The notes under the pieces are model-generated. The model was not told where the DNA came from. It saw only the letters and a program-made list of their open reading frames with translations, and did not search any database. Position numbers and translations under genes: made by a program. 64,000 nucleotides of DNA from Niveispirillum sp. SYP-B3756 (GTDB lineage Bacteria > Pseudomonadota > Alphaproteobacteria > Azospirillales > Azospirillaceae), in assembly GCF_009495745.1 (NCBI RefSeq), contig NZ_WIDQ01000003.1, positions 1 to 64,000 on the forward strand. The letters are read 5' to 3'. Positions 55,210-64,000 of the stretch are shown here, piece by piece. The stretch's first letter is position 1, and each line of letters opens with the position of its first letter.

Positions 55210-55749
55210 ATGGCCAGCCCGATCAAGAATCCGTTCCTGGATTTCGATCCGTCCAAGTTCTTCGATCCGTCCAAGTTCTTCGATGCCTCCCGTTTCACGG
55301 ACATGCAGAAGGGCTTTGCCGACTTCCAGAAGGGCTTCGCCGATTTCCAGAAGGGTTTCAGCGACGTGAAGCTGCTGTCGCCGGATTTTGAAGGTCTGCT
55401 GGCTACCCAGCGCCGCAATGTGGAAGCGGTGGTTGCCGCCAACCAGCTGGCGGTTGAAGGCTATCAGACGGTTGCCCGTCGGCAGGCCGAAATTCTGCGC
55501 CAGTCGTTCGAGGAAGCCTCGGTCCTGATGAAGGAACTGGTCTCTGCCGGCACCCCGGAAGACAAGGTGGCCAAGCAGGCAGAACTGGTGAAGGGCTCTT
55601 TCGAAAAGGCGATTGCCAATATGAAGGAACTGTCGGAACTGGTGGCCAAGTCCAACACCGAAGCGGCTGAAGTGCTGTCCAAGCGCGTCAAGGAAAGCAT
55701 TGAAGAGCTGCAGACCACGCTCTCCAAGCTGACCACCAAGGGCACCTGA
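55210..55749 (+). CDS. Phasin-family protein
   Basis: A 179-aa amphipathic helical protein of the phasin_2 family, expected to coat polyhydroxyalkanoate granules. The core reads LLATQRRNVEAVVAANQLAVEGYQTVARRQAEILRQSFEEAS, then ANMKELSELVAKSNTEAAEVLSKRVKESIEELQTTLSKL. The N-terminus has two tandem repeats, FFDPSK twice and DFQKGFA three times, also visible as DNA repeats. GGGGGA precedes the ATG. A strong terminator follows, so it is monocistronic and probably highly expressed. Confidence 0.92.
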   Translation: MASPIKNPFLDFDPSKFFDPSKFFDASRFTDMQKGFADFQKGFADFQKGFSDVKLLSPDFEGLLATQRRNVEAVVAANQLAVEGYQTVARRQAEILRQSFEEASVLMKELVSAGTPEDKVAKQAELVKGSFEKAIANMKELSELVAKSNTEAAEVLSKRVKESIEELQTTLSKLTTKGT

Positions 55750-55801
55750 TATAGGCTCTGTCCCTAGGTGGTCGGCTCTCGGCCCCGAAGGTTAGCAGTT
55801 T

Positions 55802-55844
55802 AAAGAAAACCCCCGCGTCAGCAACGGCGCGGGGGTTTTTCTTT
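55802..55844. terminator. Bidirectional rho-independent terminator
   Basis: AAAGAAAACCCCCGCG pairs with CGCGGGGGTTTTTCTTT around a 10-nt loop, with T runs on both strands. It lies between the convergent phasin gene and uvrA. Confidence 0.95.
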
Positions 55845-55866
55845 GCGGTGGCGACACACGCAGGCT

Positions 55867-58749
55867 TTATACTGCCGCCTTCTTGCGCCCCTTGGTCGCC
55901 GGCGTTTTGGCAGCCGGGGCCTTGGCCTTCACATAGGGGGCCAGATAATGGCCGGTATGGCTGGTGCCTGACTGGGCCACCTGTTCCGGTGTACCGGCGG
56001 CCACCACCTGGCCGCCGCCAGAGCCCCCTTCCGGCCCCATATCGATGATCCAGTCGGCGGTCTTGATGACCTCCAGATTATGTTCGATCACCAGGACCGT
56101 ATTGCCCTGGTCCACCAGCGTGTGCAGCACCTCCAGCAGTTTGCGCACATCCTCGAAATGCAGGCCTGTGGTCGGCTCATCCAGGATATAGATGGTGCGA
56201 CCGGTGGAGCGGCGGGCCAGTTCCTTTGCCAGCTTCACGCGCTGCGCCTCCCCCCCGGACAGGGTGGTGGCGGGCTGGCCGATCTTCACATAGCCCAGAC
56301 CCACCCGGTCCAGCGTTTCCAGCTTGTCGCGGATCGACGGTACGGCGCGGAAGAATTCCGCCCCTTCCTCCACTGTCATGTCCAATGTATCGGCGATGCT
56401 TTTGCCCTTGAAGAGTACCTCCAGCGTTTCGCGGTTATAGCGCTTGCCGTGACAGACATCGCAGGTGACATAGACATCGGGCAGGAAGTGCATCTCGATC
56501 TTGATGACGCCATCGCCCTGACACGCCTCACACCGCCCGCCCTTGACGTTGAAGCTGAAGCGCCCTGGCCCATAGCCGCGCGCCTTTGATTCCGGCAAGC
56601 CGGCATACCAGTCACGGATGGGGGTAAAGCAGCCGGTATAGGTTGCCGGGTTGGATCGCGGGGTGCGGCCGATGGGCGACTGATCGATATCGATCACCTT
56701 GTCGACATTTTCCAACCCATGGATGGCATCATGTTCGCCCGGATGCTCCCGGGCGCCCATCAATTTCTTGGCCAGCGCCTTGTAGAGCGTTTCAATGACA
56801 AGCGTAGATTTGCCACCGCCCGAGACGCCGGTGACACAGGTGAAGGTGCCGAGCGGGATGCGGGCGGTGACATCGCGCAGATTGTTGGTACGGCAGCCCA
56901 CCACCTCCAGGAACTGGCCCGGATGACCGGGGCGGCGTAGCGCCGGCACCTCAATCTGGCGGCGGCCGGAAAGATATTGCGCGGTCAAGCTGGTCGGATG
57001 CTGCATCACCTCCGCCGGGCTGCCCTGGGCAATGATGGTGCCGCCATGCACACCGGCCCCCGGCCCCATATCCACCAGATAATCGGCCTCCCGGATGGCA
57101 TCCTCGTCATGCTCGACGACGATGACGGTATTGCCGATATCGCGCAGGCGCTTCAGCGTGGCCAGCAGCCGGTCATTATCGCGCTGGTGCAGGCCGATGG
57201 AAGGTTCGTCCAGCACATAAAGCACACCGGTCAGCCCGGAACCGATCTGTGAGGCCAGCCGGATTCGCTGGCTCTCCCCGCCTGACAGGGTGCCGGACGC
57301 GCGGTCGAGCGCCAGATATTCCAGCCCGACATTATTGAGGAAGCCCAGCCGCTCGTTGATTTCCTTCAGGATGCGGGTGGCAATATCGCGTTCCTTCTGT
57401 GTCAGATGCGCATCCAGTTCGCCGAACCAATCGCCTGCCTTGCGGATGGACAGGCGGGTGATTTCGGCGATGTTCAGGCCGCGCACTTTCACGGCCAGCG
57501 CTTCCGGTTTCAGGCGCGCACCACTGCAAACCTCGCAGGGTTGGGAGGACTGGTACTTGCCCAGTTCTTCCCGAACCAGGGCGCTTTCCGTTTCCTTCCA
57601 GCGGCGTTCCAGATTATTGACCACGCCCTCGAACGGCTTCTTGGTCTCATAGGCCCGCATCCCATCATCATAGCGCATGGTGATCGGGGCTTTGCCCGAC
57701 CCGAACAGCACCGTGTCGCGGACCTCCTTGGGCAACTTCTCCCAGGGAAGGTCGACAGTGCTGTCGAAATGGCGGCAGATGCTTTCCAGGGTCTGCAGGT
57801 AATATTGCGAGGTGGAATTGGCCCAGGGGGCGATGGCGCCTTCCCGTAGGCTCAACCGTTCATCCGGCACCACCAGCATCGGGTCGAAATAATGTTTCGA
57901 CCCCAATCCATCGCAGGCAGGGCAGGCACCGAACGGGTTGTTGAAGCTGAACAGGCGCGGCTCCACCTCCTCGATGGTGAATCCGCTGACCGGGCAGGCG
58001 AACTTGGCGGAAAACACCGTGCGTTCGCCGTTATCCGCGTTTTCGGCAAAGATCAGCCCGTCGGACAGTTCCAGCCCGGTTTCAATGGAATCGGCCAAGC
58101 GGTTGCCGAGATCGGTCTGCACCTTCAACCGATCGACCACCACCTCGATATCGTGCTTCAGTTTCTTGTCCAGCGCGGGCACATCCTCGATCTCCATCAG
58201 CTCGCCATCGATCTTGACGCGCTGGAAACCGCGCTTGCGCAGCTCCGCCAGCTCCTTCTTGAACTCCCCCTTCTTGCCGCGCGCGATGGGGGCCAGCAGG
58301 TAAAGCCGTGTGCCCTCCGGCATGGTCAGGATACGGTCCACCATCTGGCTGACCGTCTGGCTTTCGATGGGCAGGCCGGTGACCGGGGAATAGGGGATGC
58401 CGATGCGCGCATAAAGCAGACGCATGTAATCATAGATCTCCGTCACCGTGCCGACTGTGGAGCGGGGATTGCGGCTGGTGGTCTTCTGTTCGATGGAGAT
58501 GGCGGGCGACAGGCCTTCGATGCTGTCGACATCCGGCTTCTGCATCAGCTCCAGGAACTGGCGCGCATAGGCTGACAGGCTTTCCACATAACGCCGCTGG
58601 CCTTCGGCATAGATCGTGTCGAAGGCCAGCGAGGATTTGCCGGAACCGGACAGGCCGGTGATGACAACCAGACTGTCGCGCGGCAAATCCACGTCGACAT
58701 TCTTCAGGTTATGCTCGCGGGCACCACGGACGGAGATATATTTGTTCAT
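55867..58749 (-). CDS. uvrA: Excinuclease ABC subunit A
   Basis: A 960-aa damage-recognition ATPase of nucleotide excision repair. Two ABC ATPase modules: Walker [11 protein letters not shown] (31-40) and [11 protein letters not shown] in the C-terminal half, signatures [12 protein letters not shown] and [12 protein letters not shown], Walker [14 protein letters not shown] and [13 protein letters not shown]. Zinc fingers ([29 protein letters not shown]) are complete. ATG at 58749 is the family start. It is divergent from ssb behind a perfect SOS box, with a YjbR gene between. Confidence 0.98.
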   Translation of the reverse strand: MNKYISVRGAREHNLKNVDVDLPRDSLVVITGLSGSGKSSLAFDTIYAEGQRRYVESLSAYARQFLELMQKPDVDSIEGLSPAISIEQKTTSRNPRSTVGTVTEIYDYMRLLYARIGIPYSPVTGLPIESQTVSQMVDRILTMPEGTRLYLLAPIARGKKGEFKKELAELRKRGFQRVKIDGELMEIEDVPALDKKLKHDIEVVVDRLKVQTDLGNRLADSIETGLELSDGLIFAENADNGERTVFSAKFACPVSGFTIEEVEPRLFSFNNPFGACPACDGLGSKHYFDPMLVVPDERLSLREGAIAPWANSTSQYYLQTLESICRHFDSTVDLPWEKLPKEVRDTVLFGSGKAPITMRYDDGMRAYETKKPFEGVVNNLERRWKETESALVREELGKYQSSQPCEVCSGARLKPEALAVKVRGLNIAEITRLSIRKAGDWFGELDAHLTQKERDIATRILKEINERLGFLNNVGLEYLALDRASGTLSGGESQRIRLASQIGSGLTGVLYVLDEPSIGLHQRDNDRLLATLKRLRDIGNTVIVVEHDEDAIREADYLVDMGPGAGVHGGTIIAQGSPAEVMQHPTSLTAQYLSGRRQIEVPALRRPGHPGQFLEVVGCRTNNLRDVTARIPLGTFTCVTGVSGGGKSTLVIETLYKALAKKLMGAREHPGEHDAIHGLENVDKVIDIDQSPIGRTPRSNPATYTGCFTPIRDWYAGLPESKARGYGPGRFSFNVKGGRCEACQGDGVIKIEMHFLPDVYVTCDVCHGKRYNRETLEVLFKGKSIADTLDMTVEEGAEFFRAVPSIRDKLETLDRVGLGYVKIGQPATTLSGGEAQRVKLAKELARRSTGRTIYILDEPTTGLHFEDVRKLLEVLHTLVDQGNTVLVIEHNLEVIKTADWIIDMGPEGGSGGGQVVAAGTPEQVAQSGTSHTGHYLAPYVKAKAPAAKTPATKGRKKAAV

Positions 58750-58857
58750 GGCGGTCAGTCTGGCTCCAGGCCCGTGGCGTACCGGGCAACGATCAAGGTC
58801 AGGCGGAGAAGATAAGGAAGTTGGCCGGCTTGCCAAGGTGCAGCCGCTGCGATGCAG

Positions 58858-59238
58858 CTAGGCAGTGACGCTGAGTTGGGCCGCCAGCTTCTTCGGCGCC
58901 ACGGCGCGGTAACTTTCATGCATCCAGTGGATCAGGTGGGCGGCATCCGGTGCCGTGCCCTCCCCATAAATGAAGGTGACCCAGCCGGCCTTGCCCAGCC
59001 CATAGCCGGTGGGGCGGGTTTCCGCCATCTCCAGCGCGAAATCGCGGGAAAAGGGCAGTTTCATCGACAGACGCAATGCCCCTTCCTGCTGGTTCAGAAA
59101 CAGGAAAATCTTACCCCGTACCTTGATGACCCGTTCGCCCCAGGGAAAATCCTCCGCCGCCTCCGGCAGGGCCAAGGCGGCGACAAGCAAGGCGCTTTCC
59201 ACCTCTGGAAAGGCGGGGGAAGGGGGCGTGCCGGCCAT
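58858..59238 (-). CDS. MmcQ/YjbR-family protein
   Basis: A 126-aa protein of the MmcQ/YjbR (DUF419) family, a double-wing fold: [73 protein letters not shown]. The family has a CyaY-like fold and is thought to bind DNA, but its function is not established. It lies between uvrA and the SOS box at 59310-59324, so it may be part of an SOS-controlled yjbR-uvrA transcript. Confidence 0.88.
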   Translation of the reverse strand: MAGTPPSPAFPEVESALLVAALALPEAAEDFPWGERVIKVRGKIFLFLNQQEGALRLSMKLPFSRDFALEMAETRPTGYGLGKAGWVTFIYGEGTAPDAAHLIHWMHESYRAVAPKKLAAQLSVTA

Positions 59239-59309
59239 GGTGAAACCTCCGCGCTGGCGGTTGGCATACGATGATGGTCAGGATGCACCCTTCCGCATCG
59301 CAATGCAAT

Positions 59310-59324
59310 GTTCTTGTATTGTTC
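59310..59324. promoter_or_regulatory. Perfect LexA (SOS) box between yjbR-uvrA and ssb
   Basis: GTTC-TTGTATT-GTTC matches the alphaproteobacterial LexA operator GTTC-N7-GTTC exactly. It lies 71 bp upstream of the yjbR start and 114 bp upstream of ssb. uvrA and ssb are classical SOS genes, so a shared operator is well supported. Confidence 0.9.
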
Positions 59325-59438
59325 GCCGTTTTCGGTATTTAATCCAGTGGCAATGAACCGGGCTGGTCTTATAGTGTGCGGCACGAACGGCCCTGCTCAT
59401 GCGGGGCCTGATCCTATTTTTTTGCGAAAGAGCGACAC

Positions 59439-60014
59439 ATGGCGGGCAGCGTCAACAAGGTCATCCTGATCGGCAATCTCGGTAAAGATCCGGAGGTCCG
59501 TTCCCTGCAGAATGGCGGCAAGGTCTGTACCCTGCGCATCGCCACGTCGGAAACCTGGAAGGACCGTGCCACCGGCGAACGACAGGAACGCACCCAGTGG
59601 CACAGCGTCGTCATTTTCAATGAGAACCTGACCGGCATTGCCGAGCGTTACCTGCGCAAGGGCAGCAAGGTTTATGTCGAAGGCCAGCTGGAAACCCGCA
59701 AATGGCAGGACCAGCAGGGGCAGGAGCGTTACACGACGGAAGTGGTTCTGCGCCAGTTCCGCGGCGAACTGACCCTGCTGGATGGCCGTGAAGGTGGCGG
59801 TATGGGGGCTGCTGCCGGTGGCGGCGGTTATGAGGACCGTGGCGGCGACTTCGGCGGCGGCGGCGGTGGTGGTTACGAGGATCGCGGCGGTGGCGGTGGC
59901 GGTGGCGGCTATGGCGGTGGCAATCGGGGTGGTGCCGCACCGCGAACCGGTGGCGGTGGCGGCAGCAACCGGCCCAGCCCGGCTGCTGATCTGGATGATG
60001 AAATTCCGTTCTAA
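59439..60014 (+). CDS. ssb: Single-stranded DNA-binding protein
   Basis: A 191-aa protein with an N-terminal OB fold (about 5-110; [45 protein letters not shown]) and a long Gly-rich linker containing two GGYEDRGG units, then the conserved acidic tip DLDDEIPF for partner binding. The linker has more than 30 glycines, with GGGYG repeats. An SOS box lies upstream and hairpins follow. Confidence 0.97.
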   Translation: MAGSVNKVILIGNLGKDPEVRSLQNGGKVCTLRIATSETWKDRATGERQERTQWHSVVIFNENLTGIAERYLRKGSKVYVEGQLETRKWQDQQGQERYTTEVVLRQFRGELTLLDGREGGGMGAAAGGGGYEDRGGDFGGGGGGGYEDRGGGGGGGGYGGGNRGGAAPRTGGGGGSNRPSPAADLDDEIPF

Positions 60015-60050
60015 GGCAGATGCTTAGGTTTGCTTGACGCCTGATCTTTT

Positions 60051-60137
60051 CAGGTCAACACGCATTATCCGTCGAATTCTGTGTGTTGACCTGTAACCGG
60101 ACCTTTTGACAGGAGGCGTCATGATGATCGCCTCCTG
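60051..60137 (+). terminator. Two hairpins downstream of ssb
   Basis: First, CAGGTCAACAC (60051-60061) pairs with GTGTTGACCTG (60083-60093) across a 21-nt loop. Second, CAGGAGGCG (60110-60118) pairs with CGCCTCCTG (60129-60137) across a 10-nt loop, with TTATATTTTT following. The second is the better terminator. Confidence 0.6.
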
Positions 60138-60227
60138 CCGAATTAGTTATATTTTTCAGTTGTGCTTGCTTTGGTTTTCAGGCTCTGGCACCCAGGAAGC
60201 TTGCGACACCTTGTCCGGAGGAAGACA

Positions 60228-61076
60228 ATGCAGGCGACAGGCACTTTTAATGAACTGGCTGGCATCGACCTTCGGATTAAGGTTGTTGATATCGGTGCCA
60301 ATCCGATCGACGGTCGTCCCCCTTATATGAGCATGTTGCAAAAGGGGGAGGCGGAGGTCGTTGGTTTTGAGCCCAACCCCGCAGCACTGAGCACCTTGAA
60401 CGAACTTAAGGGGCCTTACGAGACCTATCTTCCCAACGCGGTTGGGGATGGTGACCGTCACACATTGCGGATTTGCCGCGCTCCAGGCATGACCTCCTTG
60501 CTTGCACCAGATCCTGCCATTCTGGGGCTGTTTCATGGTTTCCCCGCATGGGGGGAGGTGCTGGCCGAGGAGGAGGTGGAAACCGTTCGGCTTGATGATA
60601 TCGCCATCACTGAAGGGATCGATATGATCAAGATCGATATCCAGGGTGGTGAACTCATGGTGCTGCGTAACGCGGTGGAGCGTCTACGGACGGTCAGCGT
60701 GATTCAGACGGAAGTTGAGTTCCTGCCATTGTACAAAGGGCAGCCGCTGTTCAGCGAAGTTGAAATGTTTTTGCGTTCCCAAGGGTTCATTTTTCACCGA
60801 TTTTTCCCAATCAATAGTCGGGTTTTGCAGCCCATGGTTGTTGATGGGTTGGTTTATAGTGGAATGAGTCAGCAGGTTTGGGCTGATGGTATTTTTGTTC
60901 GTGATTTTACTAAGTTGGATGATTATACGGATCGCCATTTGTTGGCGGCTGCTTCCATTGTCCATAATTGTTACCAATCGTTTGATTTATCGCTGCGCCT
61001 TTTGATTGAATATGATCGACGTCATGGTACGGCGTTTGCGTCGAGTTATTTCAGTAAGTTAACGCCCTCTTCCTGA
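60228..61076 (+). CDS. FkbM-family methyltransferase
   Basis: A 282-aa SAM-dependent methyltransferase: KVVDIGANPIDGRPPYMSML (SAM motif I), VVGFEPNPAALSTL, VRLDDIAITEGIDMIKIDIQGGELMVLRNA (motif DxQGxE typical of FkbM) and SVIQTEVEFLPLYKGQPLF. FkbM enzymes O-methylate sugars or other small molecules. GGAGGA precedes the ATG at 60228. The 3' half is clearly AT-richer than its neighbours (for instance 60780-61010), suggesting lateral acquisition. Confidence 0.87.
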   Translation: MQATGTFNELAGIDLRIKVVDIGANPIDGRPPYMSMLQKGEAEVVGFEPNPAALSTLNELKGPYETYLPNAVGDGDRHTLRICRAPGMTSLLAPDPAILGLFHGFPAWGEVLAEEEVETVRLDDIAITEGIDMIKIDIQGGELMVLRNAVERLRTVSVIQTEVEFLPLYKGQPLFSEVEMFLRSQGFIFHRFFPINSRVLQPMVVDGLVYSGMSQQVWADGIFVRDFTKLDDYTDRHLLAAASIVHNCYQSFDLSLRLLIEYDRRHGTAFASSYFSKLTPSS

Positions 61077-61245
61077 TAGCGGGAAGGGGCGTGCTTCCTG
61101 TAAGGCAATGCACAAATTTTGCTGAAGCATGTAGCGGCGCTATGGTTTCGCAACGCAACCTGTGTAAACTCGTTCCTGCTTCGGCAAGCCTTAATTCCTC
61201 AGTCCATTTCCTTCCCCGTTAACCGAACAGGGACAGAGTCAAAAC

Positions 61246-62400
61246 ATGGCCACTGCGCAGCCCTCACGGACTCAGACGAGGTTGGAACCTTGGCGGGATC
61301 CGGATGAGAAGCCTTATGTCCGCATTGAGAAAGTCACAAAAAAATTCGGTGACTTCACCGCTGTGGATGACGTGTCCCTCTCGATCTATCGGGGGGAGTT
61401 CTTCTCCTTGCTGGGGGGGTCGGGGTCAGGCAAGACGACATTGCTGCGTATGCTTGCGGGGTTCGAACGCCCGACCGAAGGCAAGATTTTCATTGATGGA
61501 ATCGATATGTCCAACGTGCCGCCTTATGAGCGGCCAGTGAACATGATGTTCCAATCCTACGCGCTGTTTCCCCATATGACGGTCGAAAGCAACATCGCCT
61601 TCGGTCTGCATCAGGATAAGGTGGGCAAGGCGGAGATCAAGGAGCGGGTGGCTGATGCGTTGAACCTTGTTCAACTTTCCCAGTTTGGTAAACGCAAGCC
61701 ACACCAGCTGTCCGGCGGCCAGCGCCAGCGCGTGGCTCTGGCCCGCGCGCTGGTGAAGCGGCCCAAGCTGCTGCTGCTGGACGAGCCGCTGGGTGCCCTG
61801 GACAAGAAACTGCGTGAGCAGACTCAGTTCGAACTGGTGAACATCCAGGAAAAGGTGGGCATCACCTTCATCGTGGTTACCCATGACCAGGAAGAGGCGA
61901 TGACGATGTCGTCCCGCATCGCGGTGATGAATAGGGGTTACATTGCCCAGATCGGCACGCCGACGGAAATCTATGAGTATCCCAACAGCCGCTTCACGGC
62001 GGAGTTCATCGGTTCGGTCAATATGTTCCATGGCCGTATCATGGAATCGGAGCCGGATCATTCGCTGATCCGCTCTGATGAGGCCGATTGCGACCTTTAT
62101 GTCAGTCATCCGGGTCACGTTGCGCCGGGTACGGAGTGCTGGGTCGCCGTGCGGCCGGAGAAGATAGCCATCACCAAGGAGGGACCAGCCACCGAGGGCG
62201 GGCGCAATCAGGCGATGGGGACAGTGAAGGAAATCGCCTATCTGGGCGATGTCTCCATCTATGAGATCGAATTGGACACCGGCAAACGCGTGCGGGTAAC
62301 GGCTCCTATGGTGACGCGTCGCACGGAAATGCCCATCACATGGGAAGACCGGGTTTATCTTAGCTGGCGACCCTTCGCCGGCAGTGTGCTGACCAGCTGA
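61246..62400 (+). CDS. potG: Polyamine-type ABC transporter ATPase (PotA/PotG)
   Basis: A 384-aa ATPase: Walker A GGSGSGKTTLLRML, Q loop, signature LSGGQRQRVALARAL, Walker B LLLLDEPLGALDKKLR, switch His in VVTHDQEEAMTMS, and a C-terminal TOBE domain (about 300-380). SDPGP: NVPPYERPVNMMFQSYALFPHMTVESNIAFGLHQDK is typical of the PotA group. It opens the operon potG-potH-potI. No periplasmic binding protein lies upstream in the window. Confidence 0.92.
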   Translation: MATAQPSRTQTRLEPWRDPDEKPYVRIEKVTKKFGDFTAVDDVSLSIYRGEFFSLLGGSGSGKTTLLRMLAGFERPTEGKIFIDGIDMSNVPPYERPVNMMFQSYALFPHMTVESNIAFGLHQDKVGKAEIKERVADALNLVQLSQFGKRKPHQLSGGQRQRVALARALVKRPKLLLLDEPLGALDKKLREQTQFELVNIQEKVGITFIVVTHDQEEAMTMSSRIAVMNRGYIAQIGTPTEIYEYPNSRFTAEFIGSVNMFHGRIMESEPDHSLIRSDEADCDLYVSHPGHVAPGTECWVAVRPEKIAITKEGPATEGGRNQAMGTVKEIAYLGDVSIYEIELDTGKRVRVTAPMVTRRTEMPITWEDRVYLSWRPFAGSVLTS

Positions 62401-62415
62401 GCGGAGGGCCCTCGC

Positions 62416-63360
62416 ATGGCGGAGATCACCCAGAGCGAAATGCGGCATACCGGTTTCCTGGGCCTTTTGCAGCGCTTTGGCCTGTCCGGCCGGGCGTTGG
62501 TGATGGCGGTACCCTACGCTTGGCTGCTGCTGTTCTTCCTGATTCCGTTTCTTATTGTGCTGAAGATCGCTCTGGCTGAAAGCCAGATGGCGATCCCGCC
62601 TTTCACCGCTTTGGTGGAGATGACGGAAGAGCTGAAATACCAGATCACCGTAACCTTCTATAATTTCCACAGCATGGTTACGGATGATCTCTACATCATC
62701 GCCTACCTGAACAGCGTGAAGATCGCTTTTATTTCCACTCTCTGCTGTCTGGTATTGGGCTATCCGGTCGCCTATGCCATCGCTAAGGCTGATCCGAAAT
62801 GGCGGGCACCGCTGTTGATGTTGATCATCCTGCCCTTCTGGACCAGTTTCCTGATCCGCGTTTATGCCTGGATCGGCATTCTGTCCAATAATGGTGTGCT
62901 TAACAATGTGCTGATGTGGTTGGGCATTATCGATCAGCCTTTGCAGATTCTATACACGCCGACGGCGACTTACATCGGTATTACCTATTCCTATCTGCCT
63001 TTCATGATCCTGCCGCTCTATTCGACACTCGAGCGGCTTGACAATACCCTGTTGGAGGCAGCGGCAGATCTTGGCTGTCCGCCTTGGAAAGCCTTCCTGA
63101 CCATTACGCTGCCTTTATCTGTGCCCGGCATGATTGCCGGTGCTTTGCTGGTTTTCATTCCGGCGATGGGTGAGTTCGTTATTCCCGAGTTGCTGGGGGG
63201 GCCGGATACGCTGATGATCGGCCGCACCTTGTGGACAGAATTTTTCAATAACCGTGACTGGCCGCTGGCCTCTGCTGTCGCGGTGGCGTTGCTGCTGTTT
63301 CTTGTGGTCCCGATCATGCTGTTCCAGAATGTGCAGGGCAAACAGGGGGGGCATCCATAA
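62416..63360 (+). CDS. potH: Polyamine-type ABC transporter permease (PotH)
   Basis: A 314-aa permease with six membrane helices and the EAA loop LLEAAADLGCPPWKAFLTITLPLSVPGMIAGALLVFIPAMGEFVIPELLGG, including the FVIPELLGGP stretch seen in PotB/PotH. It forms the membrane channel with the following gene. It starts 15 bp after potG. Confidence 0.92.
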   Translation: MAEITQSEMRHTGFLGLLQRFGLSGRALVMAVPYAWLLLFFLIPFLIVLKIALAESQMAIPPFTALVEMTEELKYQITVTFYNFHSMVTDDLYIIAYLNSVKIAFISTLCCLVLGYPVAYAIAKADPKWRAPLLMLIILPFWTSFLIRVYAWIGILSNNGVLNNVLMWLGIIDQPLQILYTPTATYIGITYSYLPFMILPLYSTLERLDNTLLEAAADLGCPPWKAFLTITLPLSVPGMIAGALLVFIPAMGEFVIPELLGGPDTLMIGRTLWTEFFNNRDWPLASAVAVALLLFLVVPIMLFQNVQGKQGGHP

Positions 63361-64000
63361 TGCCGAAATCCTGGTTCTTGCGGGCTGGCCTGCTGACGGG
63401 TCTGCTGTTTCTTTACATCCCGATAGCCCTGCTGATCGTGCTGTCGTTCAATGACAACCGATCCGTTTCGGTGTGGAGCGAGTTTTCTTTCCGCTGGTAT
63501 GGGGAATTACTGCGGGACGATCAATTGCTGTCGGCGGCTTGGCTGTCCATACGGGTTGCCTTCATTTCCGCCAGCTTCGCCGTGGTGTTGGGTACAATGG
63601 CCGGGATGATGCTGGCGCGGTTCGGCATGTTCAAGGGACGCGCCTTTTTCTCCGGCATGGTGTCGGCGCCGTTGGTAATGCCGGAAGTGATCATGGGTTT
63701 GGCTATGCTGCTGCTGTTTGTCAGCATGGAGCAGATGTTCGGTTGGCCGGAAGGCCGCGGGATGCTGACCATCATCCTGGCCCATATCACCTTCACCATG
63801 TCTTTTGTCACGGTGGTGGTGCAGTCGCGGCTGGTGTCGATGGATGCCAGCCTGGAGGAAGCGGCCATGGATTTGGGCGCCCGGCCGGCCAAGGTGTTTT
63901 TCGTCATCACCCTGCCGCTGATCGCACCGGCCATTGTTTCCGGCTGGTTGCTGGCTTTCACCCTGTCTCTGGATGATCTGGTGATTACCAGCTTCGTCTC
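63360..64000 (+). CDS. potI: Polyamine-type ABC transporter permease (PotI), C-terminus cut off
   Basis: The 5' 213 codons of a permease, MPKSWFLRAGLLTGLLFLYIP, with several membrane helices and the EAA loop SLEEAAMDLGARPAKVFFVITLPLIAPAIVSGWLLAF, then TLSLDDLVITSFV as in PotC/PotI. It overlaps the potH stop (TAATG). The gene continues past the window. Confidence 0.92.
   Translation, partial: MPKSWFLRAGLLTGLLFLYIPIALLIVLSFNDNRSVSVWSEFSFRWYGELLRDDQLLSAAWLSIRVAFISASFAVVLGTMAGMMLARFGMFKGRAFFSGMVSAPLVMPEVIMGLAMLLLFVSMEQMFGWPEGRGMLTIILAHITFTMSFVTVVVQSRLVSMDASLEEAAMDLGARPAKVFFVITLPLIAPAIVSGWLLAFTLSLDDLVITSFV

Overview
This is a high-GC, gene-dense chromosomal window from an alphaproteobacterium, most likely Rhodospirillales and probably close to Azospirillaceae/Niveispirillum (inferred from gene content, not searched). 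Supporting evidence includes a PhyR-type general stress regulator, a GTTC-N7-GTTC SOS box, mmcB, a phasin gene, sdhCDAB order and the dapF-mtaB-ftsY operon. No rRNA, tRNA, CRISPR array or prophage was seen. The window cuts an IS1182-family transposase at its left edge and a polyamine-type ABC permease at its right edge.

Layout. 1-8 kb: IS1182 end, amn, a small membrane protein with a cytochrome b561-like gene, dapF-mtaB-ftsY, a ParE/RelE-type toxin-antitoxin pair, rsmC. 8-13 kb: a three-gene cassette resembling gtr O-antigen glucosylation loci (GT-C membrane protein, GtrB-like GT2, GtrA flippase), then two tandem DUF2807 proteins. 13-19 kb: ligA, a ribbon-helix-helix protein, rnhA, thrB, and a psp locus headed by a textbook sigma-54 promoter (43-aa membrane peptide, pspA, pspC). 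19-27 kb: TPR protein, mmcB behind a LexA-like site, a helical-repeat protein with a BON lipoprotein, an amidase, phyR, corA, yciB. 28-36 kb: a histidine kinase / response regulator / REC-PAS-GGDEF-EAL operon, a small lipoprotein, sdhCDAB. 36-45 kb: GNAT protein, CitE-like lyase, chemoreceptor, pdxY, a thioredoxin-fold protein, asd, a DUF962 protein, a pentapeptide-repeat protein. 45-51 kb: a ZnuD-like TonB receptor behind a perfect Zur-like palindrome, an ECF sigma/anti-sigma pair, a GST, moaE-moaD. 51-60 kb: pgsA, uvrC, a TetR regulator, a phasin, uvrA, a YjbR protein and ssb, with a perfect SOS box between the last two. 60-64 kb: an AT-richer FkbM methyltransferase and a potGHI-like operon.

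The least ordinary feature is a dispersed intergenic repeat family, seen at six loci (261-415, 18341-18487, 21971-22036, 36880-36990, 37971-38081, 45431-45537). A full unit is four consecutive hairpins joined by short conserved linkers (GCCAAG; TGAGGGA). The stem sequences differ between copies while pairing is kept, so the structure rather than the sequence is conserved. At four loci the outer hairpin starts directly at the stop codon of a neighbouring gene, so the elements also appear to act as transcription terminators. One copy lies inside the psp locus.

Functionally the window mixes housekeeping (DNA repair, lysine/threonine biosynthesis, TCA cycle, phospholipid synthesis, molybdopterin) with envelope and stress responses (psp, PhyR, ECF, SOS, zinc and probable iron control).
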